Source of the DNA: Chloroflexota bacterium
GTDB taxonomy: Bacteria > Chloroflexota > Chloroflexia > Thermomicrobiales > JADLAZ01
NCBI GenBank assembly: GCA_020849725.1
Contig: JADLAZ010000069.1
Location: 1 to 55,851, forward strand
Length of the DNA: 55,851 nucleotides
Direction: 5' to 3'
The notes under the pieces were generated by a model. That model saw only the letters and a list, made by a program, of their open reading frames with translations, was not told where the DNA came from and did no database searches. The translations under genes were made by a program, and so were the position numbers. Below are positions 17,283-26,300 of the stretch, piece after piece. Position 1 is the first letter of the stretch. Each line of letters opens with the position of its first letter.

Positions 17283-18029
17283 ATGGGTTCCAGCAGCCCG
17301 AGCCGGCATCTGCCGCTCGATCGGAGCTACAACATCCGCGATCTCGGCGGATACTTGATCAGCGACGGCCTACGCACGCGCTGGCGCACGCTGCTGCGCG
17401 GCGACGCGCTGCATCGCCTGACGCCGGCGGCCCAAGCGGCGCTGTTGGCTGAGGGAGTGCGGACTATCGTCGATCTGCGCTGGACCTTCGAGCTGGCCAT
17501 GGCGCCGAACGTGTTCGCCACCGCCGCGACCGTGCGCTACCATCACCTGTCGCTCCTCGACGAAGTGATGCAGCCGGCAGACTTGCCCGAGCCAGGCTTC
17601 CCGACCTACCGCCTGCTGCTCGACGCGCGGCAAGCGGCCATTCGGGCGACCCTGGCGACGCTGGCCGCGCCCGGCGCGCTGCCAGCTATCTTCCATTGCA
17701 CCGCCGGCAAGGACCGCACCGGCGTCATCAGCGCGCTGCTGCTGGCGCTGAGCGGCGTCCCGGACGACACGATCGTCGCCGACTACGCGCTCAGCAACGA
17801 CTACCTGATGAACGGCTACTATGATGACGTGCGCCAGCGGGTACTCGAGCGTGGCGAGAACTGGGACTACGTGCGGCCCCTGCTCTACTGCCACCCTGAG
17901 GCGATGCGCCAGACGCTGGCGCACCTGGCCGATCGCTACGGCGGCGCGGAGCCCTACCTGCGCGGCATTGGCTTGTCCACGACCGAGCTTGCCGCGCTGC
18001 GCGACGCGCTGATCGAGCCGACCGCATGA
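17283..18029 (+). CDS. Tyrosine/dual-specificity protein phosphatase (Y_phosphatase3 family)
   Basis: 248 residues. The phosphate-binding loop HCTAGKDRTG contains the nucleophilic cysteine and the arginine of the CX5R signature. Upstream are NIRDLGGY and IVDLRWTFEL, which are typical of the PTP family that includes mycobacterial PtpB and bacterial phosphoinositide/protein phosphatases. It should remove phosphate from tyrosine, or from lipid or inositol substrates, in the cytoplasm. The ATG at 17283 is chosen because GGAGG lies five bases before it; an in-frame GTG at 17271 overlaps that site. It is coupled by ATGA to the metallophosphoesterase. Confidence 0.87.
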   Translation: MGSSSPSRHLPLDRSYNIRDLGGYLISDGLRTRWRTLLRGDALHRLTPAAQAALLAEGVRTIVDLRWTFELAMAPNVFATAATVRYHHLSLLDEVMQPADLPEPGFPTYRLLLDARQAAIRATLATLAAPGALPAIFHCTAGKDRTGVISALLLALSGVPDDTIVADYALSNDYLMNGYYDDVRQRVLERGENWDYVRPLLYCHPEAMRQTLAHLADRYGGAEPYLRGIGLSTTELAALRDALIEPTA

Positions 18030-18814
18030 GCGAACCAACGTACCTCCTGCACCTGACCGACATCCATCTGCCGCCAGAGCCGGGGGCGCTAGTCCAGGCG
18101 GTCGATCCGGCCGTGGCGCTGACGCGCGTGCTGGACCATGCGCTGGCGCTGCCGGTGCCGCTGGCCGCTTGCATCATCAGCGGCGACCTGACGCGCGACG
18201 GTGAGCCAGAGGCGTACCGGCGCCTGCTGCGCCTGCTGGCGCCGCTGACCGAGCGCGGCGTGCCGCTGCTGCTCGGCCTGGGCAACCACGACGCCCGTCC
18301 TGGCTTTCGGCAGGGGTTGCCAGGCCTGCCGCTCGCCTTCGACGCCACCGACGCGCCGTGCTGCGCCAGCTACCGTCTCGGCGCACTGCGCGTGGTCATG
18401 CTCGACTCGTTGCGGCCGGGTGCGGTCGAGGGCGCCATCGGCGACGAGCAACTCGCCTGGCTCGATCGGGAGTTGGCCGAGCCAGCGCCGGGTGGCGACC
18501 TGCTCGTCCTCCACCACCCGGTGACGCCGCCAGGAGTGCCGTGGCTGGACGAGCTGCTGCTGATCGATGCGCCAGCGCTCGCGGCGGTGCTGCGCGGGCG
18601 GCCACTGCTGGGCATCCTCAGCGGGCACGTCCACATCGCCAGCGCCACGCCATGGGCAGGGACCATCGCGATCACCTCACCGGCCGTCGCCTTCCAGTTT
18701 GTACCGTTCCCAACCAGTGACGACAAGATCGAGCAAGGCCACGGCTACAGTCTCTGCACCATCCACAGCGGCGCGCTGACCGTCAATCCAGTCTGGCTGT
18801 CGGCCGCGCCATAA
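18026..18814 (+). CDS. Metallophosphoesterase (CpdA-like cyclic nucleotide phosphodiesterase family)
   Basis: 262 residues. It carries the calcineurin-like dinuclear metal motifs in order: DIHLP (D-x-H), SGDLTRDGE (GD), GLGNHDARPG (GNH[D]), LVLHHPVTPP (H) and SGHVHIASATP (GHxH). This combination fits class III cyclic nucleotide phosphodiesterases such as CpdA, although the real substrate may be another phosphodiester. It is cytoplasmic, with no signal. The start overlaps the phosphatase stop by 4 bp, so the two hydrolases form a phosphatase operon. Confidence 0.87.
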   Translation: MSEPTYLLHLTDIHLPPEPGALVQAVDPAVALTRVLDHALALPVPLAACIISGDLTRDGEPEAYRRLLRLLAPLTERGVPLLLGLGNHDARPGFRQGLPGLPLAFDATDAPCCASYRLGALRVVMLDSLRPGAVEGAIGDEQLAWLDRELAEPAPGGDLLVLHHPVTPPGVPWLDELLLIDAPALAAVLRGRPLLGILSGHVHIASATPWAGTIAITSPAVAFQFVPFPTSDDKIEQGHGYSLCTIHSGALTVNPVWLSAAP

Positions 18815-18822
18815 CCGGGCGC

Positions 18823-18963
18823 ATGTCGGCGCTGATTGCCATCACCGGCATTCAGGCGGCCGTCGTCTTGCCGGCCGCGCGCCGGCTGGCCGAACGCTTT
18901 GACCGCAGCGTCCACGTCGAGGCCGACGCGCGACAGCGCATGATCGTCGCCAGCGGCACGTGA
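18823..18963 (+). pseudogene. Remnant of a P-loop (AAA_33-type) kinase, truncated and with ruined P-loop
   Basis: A 46-codon frame reads MSALIAITGIQAAVVLP, then ARRLAERFDRSVHVEADA. This strongly resembles the first 45 residues of small P-loop kinases, which normally run ITGIQAAGKSTVARLLAERF...VHVxGD. The G-K-S-T of the Walker A is replaced by V-V-L-P, and the frame stops after about 46 residues where the family continues for over 100 more. It is best read as a decaying gene fragment sitting between the phosphoesterase and the efflux operon promoter. It could be a small expressed peptide, but nothing supports that. Confidence 0.45.
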
Positions 18964-18997
18964 CCGATTGTCACATTCACCCGCGCTTGCGGTGGGC

Positions 18998-19026
18998 TTG
19001 ACAACATGCCAAGGCCGCGCTTAAAT
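18998..19026 (+). promoter_or_regulatory. Sigma-70-type promoter of the marR efflux operon
   Basis: A perfect -35 box TTGACA (18998-19003), a 17-bp spacer and a -10 box TTAAAT (19021-19026) lie about 70 bp before marR. This is the closest match to the consensus seen in the window. The operator palindrome begins at the base right after the -10 box. Confidence 0.75.
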
Positions 19027-19043
19027 GTTAGGCATTGCCTAAC
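19027..19043. promoter_or_regulatory. MarR operator palindrome
   Basis: GTTAGGCA-T-TGCCTAAC: a perfect 8-bp inverted repeat with a one-base centre, placed immediately after the -10 box and therefore over the transcription start. A half-site-like GGTTAGGGCA follows at 19044-19053. The position is ideal for repression by the MarR protein encoded next, that is, autoregulation of the whole efflux operon. The assignment to this MarR is inference. Confidence 0.75.
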
Positions 19044-19094
19044 GGTTAGGGCATACCATCCAATCGGGTCGCCAAGCAGGTCGGAGCGACGAGC

Positions 19095-19583
19095 ATGGAC
19101 CGAGCGCAGCACGACAAGCAAGTCGAAGCCGTGGCCAGTCTCTTTCGACAGGTCATGCGCCTGCAGCGGCGCGCCTCGCCGCAGGATTGGACGATGCTCG
19201 ATCTGTCAATGGCGCAGACGAAGGTCCTGTTCGTGCTCCACCACGATGGCCCGGCGCGCGTCAGCCACCTGGCTGATGCGCTGGATGTGTCTGCGCCGAG
19301 CATGACCGGCACGCTGGAGCGACTAGTGCGGCAAGGGCTGGTCGAGCGGCGCGATGATCCATCTGACCGCCGGCTGGTGATCATCGCGCCGACGGCCGCG
19401 GGTCAGGCGCTGGTCGAGCGGTTGCAGCAGGGGCGTCGGGCGCAGTTGCAGGCTGCGCTGGCACACCTTGACCTGGAGGCGCTGGCCGAGCTGGAGCGCG
19501 GCCTGGCGGCGCTCCTGGCGGCCATGCCGGTCCCAGAGCGCGGCCCGGTCGCCGAGACGGCGCTGGCGGAGAGCCGCTCATGA
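19095..19583 (+). CDS. MarR-family transcriptional repressor
   Basis: 162 residues with the winged helix-turn-helix of MarR proteins: VLFVLHHDGPARVSHLADAL, then VSAPSMTGTLERLVRQGLV (recognition helix), then the wing ERRDDPSDRRLVIIAPTAAG with the typical D-x-R-D/x-RR pattern. The flanking helices form the dimer interface. It should repress the five-gene operon it heads and release DNA on binding a drug-like ligand. Its stop overlaps the first ABC transporter start by 4 bp. The palindrome 50 bp upstream is its likely site. Confidence 0.9.
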   Translation: MDRAQHDKQVEAVASLFRQVMRLQRRASPQDWTMLDLSMAQTKVLFVLHHDGPARVSHLADALDVSAPSMTGTLERLVRQGLVERRDDPSDRRLVIIAPTAAGQALVERLQQGRRAQLQAALAHLDLEALAELERGLAALLAAMPVPERGPVAETALAESRS

Positions 19584-21322
19584 CCGTCCTGGCGCGGCTA
19601 ATCCGCTTCATCCGCCCCTACTGGTGGGCCTCCGGCTCGATGCTGGTCCTGATCATCGGCCTATCGCTGCTGCGGCTAGCGCCAGCCTGGTTTGCTATGC
19701 AAACCATCGATCAGGGCGCGCTGCAGCAGAATTGGTCGCTCGCCGGACTGTATGTCGGCGGGTTGATCCTCGTGGCGGCGCTGACGAACGGGTTGACGGC
19801 GCTGGAAGGGTATCTGGAGCAGTTCGTCGGCCAGCGAGTCATCTTCGATGTCCGCAATGCGCTCTATCGGCATCTGCAGTCGCAATCGATGGCCTTCTAT
19901 GACGCCAACCAGACTGGCCAGTTGATGTCGCGCGTCACCAACGACGTTGGCCAGGTCCAGTTCTTCCTGACCCAGGGGCTGGCGCGGCTGGTGACCACCT
20001 TCGTCACCATCATCGCCTACCTGGCGGCCATGCTCTGGCTCGATCCGCTGCTGACGGGCGTGGCGCTGCTGGTACTGCCGATCATCGTCTTTCTCCAGCT
20101 CAAGACGCGCGATATCGTGCCGCTCTTCCGCGTTACCCAGCAACGCATGGCCGATCTCAACACGGTGATCCAGGAGAACGTCGCCGGCATCAAGTTGGTC
20201 CAGGCCTACGGCCGCGAGTCGCACGAGGCCGCCCACTTTGAGGTCGTCAACCGCGATATCCGGATCAACCGGCTGGCGGTCAGCCGGCTGATGGCGATCG
20301 TCATGCCTGGCCAGGAGTTCGCCGCCGCCGTCAGCACGACGCTGATCCTGACTGTCGGCGCGTCGCAGGTCATGGCCGGCGATCTGACCATCGGTGGGCT
20401 GGTGGCCTTCCAGACCTACGCGCTGCTGATGTGGGCGCCCGTGCGCTGGATCGGCTTCATCAACCAGATGGGCGCCCAGGCGATCGCCGCCGGTGAGCGC
20501 GTCTTCCAGATCCTCGACACGCCGCTGACCGTGGCCGAGCGGCCGGACACCCAGCCACTGACGCTGCCGCGCGGCGAGATCTGCTTCGAGGGCGTCAGCT
20601 TTGCCTACGGCGCGGAGCAGCCGCTGCTGGCCGACATTGGCTTCACCGCCGCGCCCGGCCAGACAATCGCGCTGGTCGGCCCGAGCGGCAGCGGCAAGAC
20701 GACGCTCGTCAACCTCGTGCCCCGCTTCTATGACGTGTCGGCTGGCCGCGTCTTGATCGACGGCCAGGACGTGCGCGACGTGACCCTCGACTCGCTGCGC
20801 TCGCGCGTCGGCATGGTCATGCAGGAGACATTCCTGTTCAACATGACGATCACCGATAATATCCGCTACGGCCGGCCCGAGGCGACCGACGCCGAGGTGG
20901 CGGCAGCGGCGCGGGCCGCTCATGCGCACGAGTTCATCACCGGGCTGCCGCAAGGCTATGCCACCTACGCCGGCGAGCGGGGCGTGCGCCTCTCTGGCGG
21001 CCAGCGCCAGCGCATCGCGATCGCTCGGGCGCTACTGGTCGACCCGCGCATCCTGATCCTGGACGAGGCGACCAGCAGCGTCGACACCCGGACTGATGCG
21101 CTGATTCAGGCCTCACTCGACCGGCTGATGGCCGGCAGGACGACGATCGTGATCGCCCACCGGCTGGCTACCGTGCAGCGGGCCGATCTGATCCTGGTGA
21201 TGGAAGGCGGCCGCATCGTCGCCCGCGGCACGCACCGCGAGCTGCTCCGCATCAGCCCGACTTACGCCCAGTTGCACGAGATGCAGTTCGCGCTCCAGCA
21301 GGCCAGCGTTGCCGCTGACTAG
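19580..21322 (+). CDS. ABC exporter half-transporter 1 (permease-ATPase fusion)
   Basis: 580 residues. Six membrane helices in residues 1-310 are followed by an ATPase domain with Walker A GPSGSGKTT, Q-loop VMQETFLFNMT, signature LSGGQRQRIAIARALL, Walker B ILILDEATSSVD and the switch histidine in VIAHRLATV. All catalytic elements are canonical. It belongs to the multidrug/lipid exporter group (MsbA, LmrA, BmrCD). It pairs with the next gene, probably as a heterodimer, as is common when two half-transporters lie in tandem behind a MarR gene. It is translationally coupled to marR. Confidence 0.92.
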   Translation: MTVLARLIRFIRPYWWASGSMLVLIIGLSLLRLAPAWFAMQTIDQGALQQNWSLAGLYVGGLILVAALTNGLTALEGYLEQFVGQRVIFDVRNALYRHLQSQSMAFYDANQTGQLMSRVTNDVGQVQFFLTQGLARLVTTFVTIIAYLAAMLWLDPLLTGVALLVLPIIVFLQLKTRDIVPLFRVTQQRMADLNTVIQENVAGIKLVQAYGRESHEAAHFEVVNRDIRINRLAVSRLMAIVMPGQEFAAAVSTTLILTVGASQVMAGDLTIGGLVAFQTYALLMWAPVRWIGFINQMGAQAIAAGERVFQILDTPLTVAERPDTQPLTLPRGEICFEGVSFAYGAEQPLLADIGFTAAPGQTIALVGPSGSGKTTLVNLVPRFYDVSAGRVLIDGQDVRDVTLDSLRSRVGMVMQETFLFNMTITDNIRYGRPEATDAEVAAAARAAHAHEFITGLPQGYATYAGERGVRLSGGQRQRIAIARALLVDPRILILDEATSSVDTRTDALIQASLDRLMAGRTTIVIAHRLATVQRADLILVMEGGRIVARGTHRELLRISPTYAQLHEMQFALQQASVAAD

Positions 21323-21395
21323 CCGGCTCATCGCCATCGAGGGACAGCGTGGACACGCTCTTCTATATGATGCGTAATCAGGCTGGAGTGCGCCG

Positions 21396-23270
21396 ATGGT
21401 GATGGGCGGGGGAGGCGCTGGTTTCGGGGCGATGATGCGTGGCCAGCCGGCCGGCGGCTGGCGCCTGCGCGATGCCGACCGGCCGACCGGCCCGGCCTGG
21501 CCGATCGTCAAGCGGCTGCTTGGGCTGATCGCCGAGTTCCGCGGCCGGCTGCTGATCGCCGTCGGCACGGTCGTGACCGCCGCACTGTTGCAGATGGTGC
21601 CGCCCTGGGCCACGCAAGAGATCGTCAACCACGCCATCCCGGCCGGCGATCGGCGCATGCTGGTGCTGGTGGCGATCGGCCTGGTCGCGCTCCACGCCGT
21701 GCGGTATGGGCTGAACTACGCCAACCGCATGGCGATCAATCTGACGTCGACGACGCTCGTCTACCGGCTGGCGCAGCGTTTGTTCGAGCATGTCCAGCGG
21801 CTGTCGCTCGGCTTCTACGAGCGCACCGGCACCGGCGAGATCATCTCGCGGGCCACCAGCGACGTCGGTGTGCTGCAGCAGTCGCTCACCGGTGGCGTCG
21901 TCGGGGCGATCCTGGGCGTGCTGAGCATGGTCGCCTACGGCATCGTCATGGCGGTCATGGACTGGCGGCTGGCGCTGCTCGTGTTCGCGACCGTGCCACT
22001 GCTCCTGGGGGCGAGCGTCATCTTCTCGCGGCTGCTGCGCGAGCGCTACCGTCGCGTGCAGGAGGAGATCGCCGGTGTCAACGCCGTGCTGGCCGAGAAC
22101 ATCACCGGCGTGCGCGTGGCTAAGGCATTTGCCCGCGAGAGCGAGCAGATGGCGCGCTTCACCAACCAGAACCGCCAGAATCTGAACGCCAACATGAGCA
22201 CGGCCACCGTCCAGAGCGTCTCGACGCCGCTGATCCAGATGATCGGCACGATTGGTATGGCGGCGGTGCTGCTCTACGGCAGCGGGCGCGTCATCGAGGG
22301 CAGCCTGAGCGTCGGCACGCTGGTCGCCTTCGTCGCCTATCTCACCCAGTTCTACGCGCCGGTCGAGGAGTTGCTGCGCATCAACACGATCTTCCAGCAG
22401 GCGCTGGCCTCGGCCGAGCGCATCTTTGCCTTCATCGACGAGCGCCCGCAGGTCGAGGAGGCGCCCGGGGCAACGGCACTGACGGCGGTGCGCGGCGAGG
22501 TGCGCTATGAGGGCGTCACCTTCGGCTACCAGCCGGACGTGCCGGTCCTGCACAACATCACCCTGGCCGCGCTGCCGGGTCAGGTCGTGGCGCTCGTCGG
22601 CGAGACCGGTTCCGGCAAGACGAGCCTGGTCAACCTGCTGCCACGCTTCTACGATCCGTGGCAGGGCCGAGTGACGATCGACGGCTACGACGCGCGCGAC
22701 CTGACGCTCGAGTCGCTGCGCGCGCAGATCGCCGTCGTGCTGCAGGAGACATACCTGTTCGCCGGCACTGTGCGCGACAACATCGCCTACGGCCGGCTCG
22801 ATGCGACCGAGGCCGAGATCAAGGCAGCCGCACGCGAGGCACACGCCGACGAGTTCATCGAGCGGCTGCCCGGCCACTACGGCGCGCCGGTCGGCGAGGG
22901 TGGCGTCATGCTGTCGCGCGGGCAGCGCCAGCGCATCGCGCTGGCGCGGGCGATCCTGCGCGACCCACGCATCCTGATCCTGGACGAGGCCACCTCGGAC
23001 GTCGACACCGAAACCGAGGTCGTCATTCAGGCGGCGCTGGAGCGCGTCAAGCGCGGTCGCACCGTGTTCGTGATCACCCACCGCCTGTCCACCATCCGTC
23101 AGGCCGATCTGATCGCCGTACTCGACCATGGCCGCATCGTCGAGCGCGGCCGGCACGAGGCGCTGCTGGCCCGACCCGATGGCCACTACCGCCGCCTGAT
23201 CGAGGCCCAATTCGGCGACGTCGAAACGTCGGCCGCCACGCCGCCTCTGCGCCAAGCCAGCGACGACTGA
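21396..23270 (+). CDS. ABC exporter half-transporter 2 (permease-ATPase fusion)
   Basis: 624 residues, about 40 longer than its partner because of a Gly- and Arg-rich N-terminal extension. Six membrane helices are followed by an ATPase with Walker A GETGSGKTS, Q-loop VLQETYLFAGT, signature LSRGQRQRIALARAIL and Walker B ILILDEATSDVD. The signature has Arg in place of the first Gly of LSGGQ, so one of the two ATP sites in a heterodimer may differ from the other. The switch histidine (VITHRLSTI) is present. It begins 73 bp after the first half-transporter. A GTG or second ATG a few codons later is also possible as start. Confidence 0.9.
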   Translation: MVMGGGGAGFGAMMRGQPAGGWRLRDADRPTGPAWPIVKRLLGLIAEFRGRLLIAVGTVVTAALLQMVPPWATQEIVNHAIPAGDRRMLVLVAIGLVALHAVRYGLNYANRMAINLTSTTLVYRLAQRLFEHVQRLSLGFYERTGTGEIISRATSDVGVLQQSLTGGVVGAILGVLSMVAYGIVMAVMDWRLALLVFATVPLLLGASVIFSRLLRERYRRVQEEIAGVNAVLAENITGVRVAKAFARESEQMARFTNQNRQNLNANMSTATVQSVSTPLIQMIGTIGMAAVLLYGSGRVIEGSLSVGTLVAFVAYLTQFYAPVEELLRINTIFQQALASAERIFAFIDERPQVEEAPGATALTAVRGEVRYEGVTFGYQPDVPVLHNITLAALPGQVVALVGETGSGKTSLVNLLPRFYDPWQGRVTIDGYDARDLTLESLRAQIAVVLQETYLFAGTVRDNIAYGRLDATEAEIKAAAREAHADEFIERLPGHYGAPVGEGGVMLSRGQRQRIALARAILRDPRILILDEATSDVDTETEVVIQAALERVKRGRTVFVITHRLSTIRQADLIAVLDHGRIVERGRHEALLARPDGHYRRLIEAQFGDVETSAATPPLRQASDD

Positions 23271-23336
23271 CCAGCACCCAGCAACCAGTCCTACCGACAT
23301 TACCGGCGACTGACGTACTGACGACAGGAGACTCGC

Positions 23337-26300
23337 ATGGGTCTGACGAGACTGGCGATCAACCGGCCGATCGCGATTCTGATGTTCTTCTTCGCCCTGA
23401 TCGCGCTCGGCGGCGTCGCCTTCTCGCGGCTGAAGGTCGACCGCTTCCCAGCCCTGAGCTTTCCATTCGTCGGCGTCTCGGTGTCATACCCCGGCGCCTC
23501 GGCCGAGGATGTCGAGGAATTAGTCGTCAAGGTGCTGGAAGATGCCGTCGCCGGCGCACCCAACGTGCTGTCGGTCAACTCGACGTCGGCTGATGGCTTC
23601 GGCTCGGTCAATGTCCAACTAGCGGAAGGCGCCGACGCGAATGTCGCTGCGGTCGATATCGAGCGGCGCGTCGCCTCAGCACGCGGCAGGCTGCCGGCCG
23701 ATGTCAACCCGCCGTCGATCTTCAAGGCCGACCCGCAGTCGTTCCCGATCCTCAACGTGTCGTTCTCCGGCCGGCGCTCGCTGGAGGAGCTGTACGATCT
23801 CGGCAACGACCAGGTGCTGCCGCGCCTGCTGGGCGTGCCGGGCGTCGCCACCGTCAACCTGTTCGGCGGGCTGGCGCGCGAGGTCCAGATCAAGGCCGAC
23901 CCCCAGAAGCTGGCCGGCTTCGGCCTGTCGACGGCCAGCATCACCCAGGCGTTGCAGCGTGAGAACATCAGCAGTCCCGGCGGTGCTGCGGCCGACAACG
24001 GCGTGTCCACCAACATCCGCACCGCCGGGCTGTTCCGCAACGCCGACCAGTTGCGCAACCTGATCATCAGCCAGGGGCCGAACGGTGTGGTGCGGCTCAG
24101 CCAGGTGGCCGAGGTCACGGAGGCGGTCAAGGACCGCACCCGCATCCAGCGCTACAGCCAGCGCGGCGAGGATGGGCGCCCGGTCAGCCGCGAGTCGATC
24201 GGCTTCAGCATCGTCAAGCAGTCAGACGCCAACGCCGTCCAGGTAGCCGACGCCGTCAAGTCTCAACTCGGCCGCATCCGCGCCCAGTTGCCGCCAGATG
24301 TCACGTTCACTGTCACCAACGACACGACTCGCTTCACGCGGGCATCGGTCGAGGCGGTCGAGTTCGACCTCGGCCTGGCCATCGCCATCACGGCGCTGGT
24401 GCTGCTGCTCTTCCTGCACGGCATCCGCAGCTTCGCCATCGGCCTGATCGCCATTCCACTCAGCTTCGGGGCAGCCTACGGGTTGCGCCTGCTCACTGGC
24501 ACGGCGCTGGACGGCCTGCCCTGGCAAACGCTGCTGCTCATCGTCGGTCTGATCATCGGCATTGTGCTGCTGATCGCGCTGCGCGCCTTCAGCGCGCTGA
24601 TCGTGCTGTGCGCCATCCCGGTCAGCATCATCGCGACCCTGTTGTTCATGTTCGTTATGGGCTTCACGCTCAACACGATCTCACTGCTAGCACTGGCGCT
24701 GATGATCGGCATCCTCGTCGACGACAGCATCGTCGTACTGGAGAACATCGACCGCCACCTGCACATGGGCCGGACGCCGCGCGACGCGGCGCTCGTTGGC
24801 CGCAGCGAGATCGGACTGGCGGCCATCGCCATCACCCTCGTCGACGTGGTCGTGTTCGTGCCGCTGGCGTTTATGCCCGGCAACCTCGGTCAGTTGTTCC
24901 GTGAGTTTGGCTTCACTATCGCCGCCGCCACGCTGATGTCGCTGTTCGTCAGCTTCACGCTGACGCCGATGCTGGCCTCGCGCTGGCTGCGGCCACTGCG
25001 CGAAGCGCCGGCAGCCGGCCCGCAGACCCACGGCGAAAGCGCCGACCACGGTTTCCTGGCGCACGTCAGCAGCGGCTATCGCTGGCTGCTGGGCGGCGCG
25101 CTGCGCGTGCGCTGGCTCGTGCTGCTGGTTGGCGTCGGCATCTTCACCTACAGCCTGGCGATGGTCGGCGCCTTCGGCAATAGCTTGGCGACGCCGGTCG
25201 GGACGGTCCCGCTGCGGGTACTCGGCTCCGAGTACGCACCGACCGACGACGACAACCAGATCTCGCTCAACCTGGAGATGCCGCCCGGCACGACGCTCGA
25301 CATCACCACTCAGGCGGCCACGCGCGTCGAGACACTGCTGATGGCCAACTATCCCGAGATCGAGACGCTGTTCACGTCGATCGGCGGCGGCGGCGGCGGC
25401 TTCGGTGGCGCGGGCGGCCGCACCGCCTCGATCGCGGTCCAGCTGACCGACAAGCACACCCGCCAGCGCTCCGTCTTCGACATCCTGGCAGCGATCCGCC
25501 GCGACATGGCGCGCGCCGTGCCGGGGCTGACGGTGCGCGGCTCGGTCCAGAATGCGTTTGCCGGCGGCGGCGGCACACCGCTGTCGATCCGCCTCACTGG
25601 TGACGACCTCGACGTGCTGATCCAGAAGGCTGGAGAGATCGCTCAGGTCGCCGGCACGGTGCCCGGCGTCGTGGACATGCGCAGCAGCGTTGGCAACGAG
25701 CTGCCCGAACTCCAGATCGTGCCCGACCGGCAGCGCCTGGCCGACCGCGGCGTGACCGTGCAGCAAGTGGCCACGGCGGTGCGCGCCGCTCTGGACGGCA
25801 CGGTCGTCTCGACGCTGCGCCCTGGCAACAGCCCTCAGCGCGACATCCGCCTGTTCGTCACCGGGCGCAATAAGCCCGACCCGGCTGTGCTGGCGACGAT
25901 CCCTGTCGCCGTCGTCGGCGGCCAGGTTGTCAAGGTCGGCGACGTGGCTCAGATCGTGGCCGAGAAGGCGCCGCTGCAGATCTCGCGCGTCGACCGACAG
26001 CGGTTGGTGACGCTGAGCGGCGGTGTCCAGGGCCGGCCAGTGGGCGATGTTGCCGCCGAGGTGCGCCAGGCGATCAACACGCGGGTCCAACTGCCGAGCG
26101 GCTACCGCATGACCTTCGGTGGTCAGGTGTCGCAGCTCGACAGTGCGCTGGCGGCACTGGCGCAGGTGCTGATGCTATCGATCTTGCTCATCTACATGCT
26201 GCTGGCGGCACTGTATGAGTCGTGGCTGCAGCCGCTGGCGATCATGTTCTCGCTGCCGGTGGCGCTGATCGGCGCTTTCACCGCCCTGTGGATCACTGGC

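Noticed and set aside
21378..23300. 640-codon open frame antisense to the second ABC half-exporter
   Set aside because: Arg/Gln/Asp/His-rich shadow of a GC-rich gene; no motif or start site, while the plus strand has complete ABC exporter motifs.
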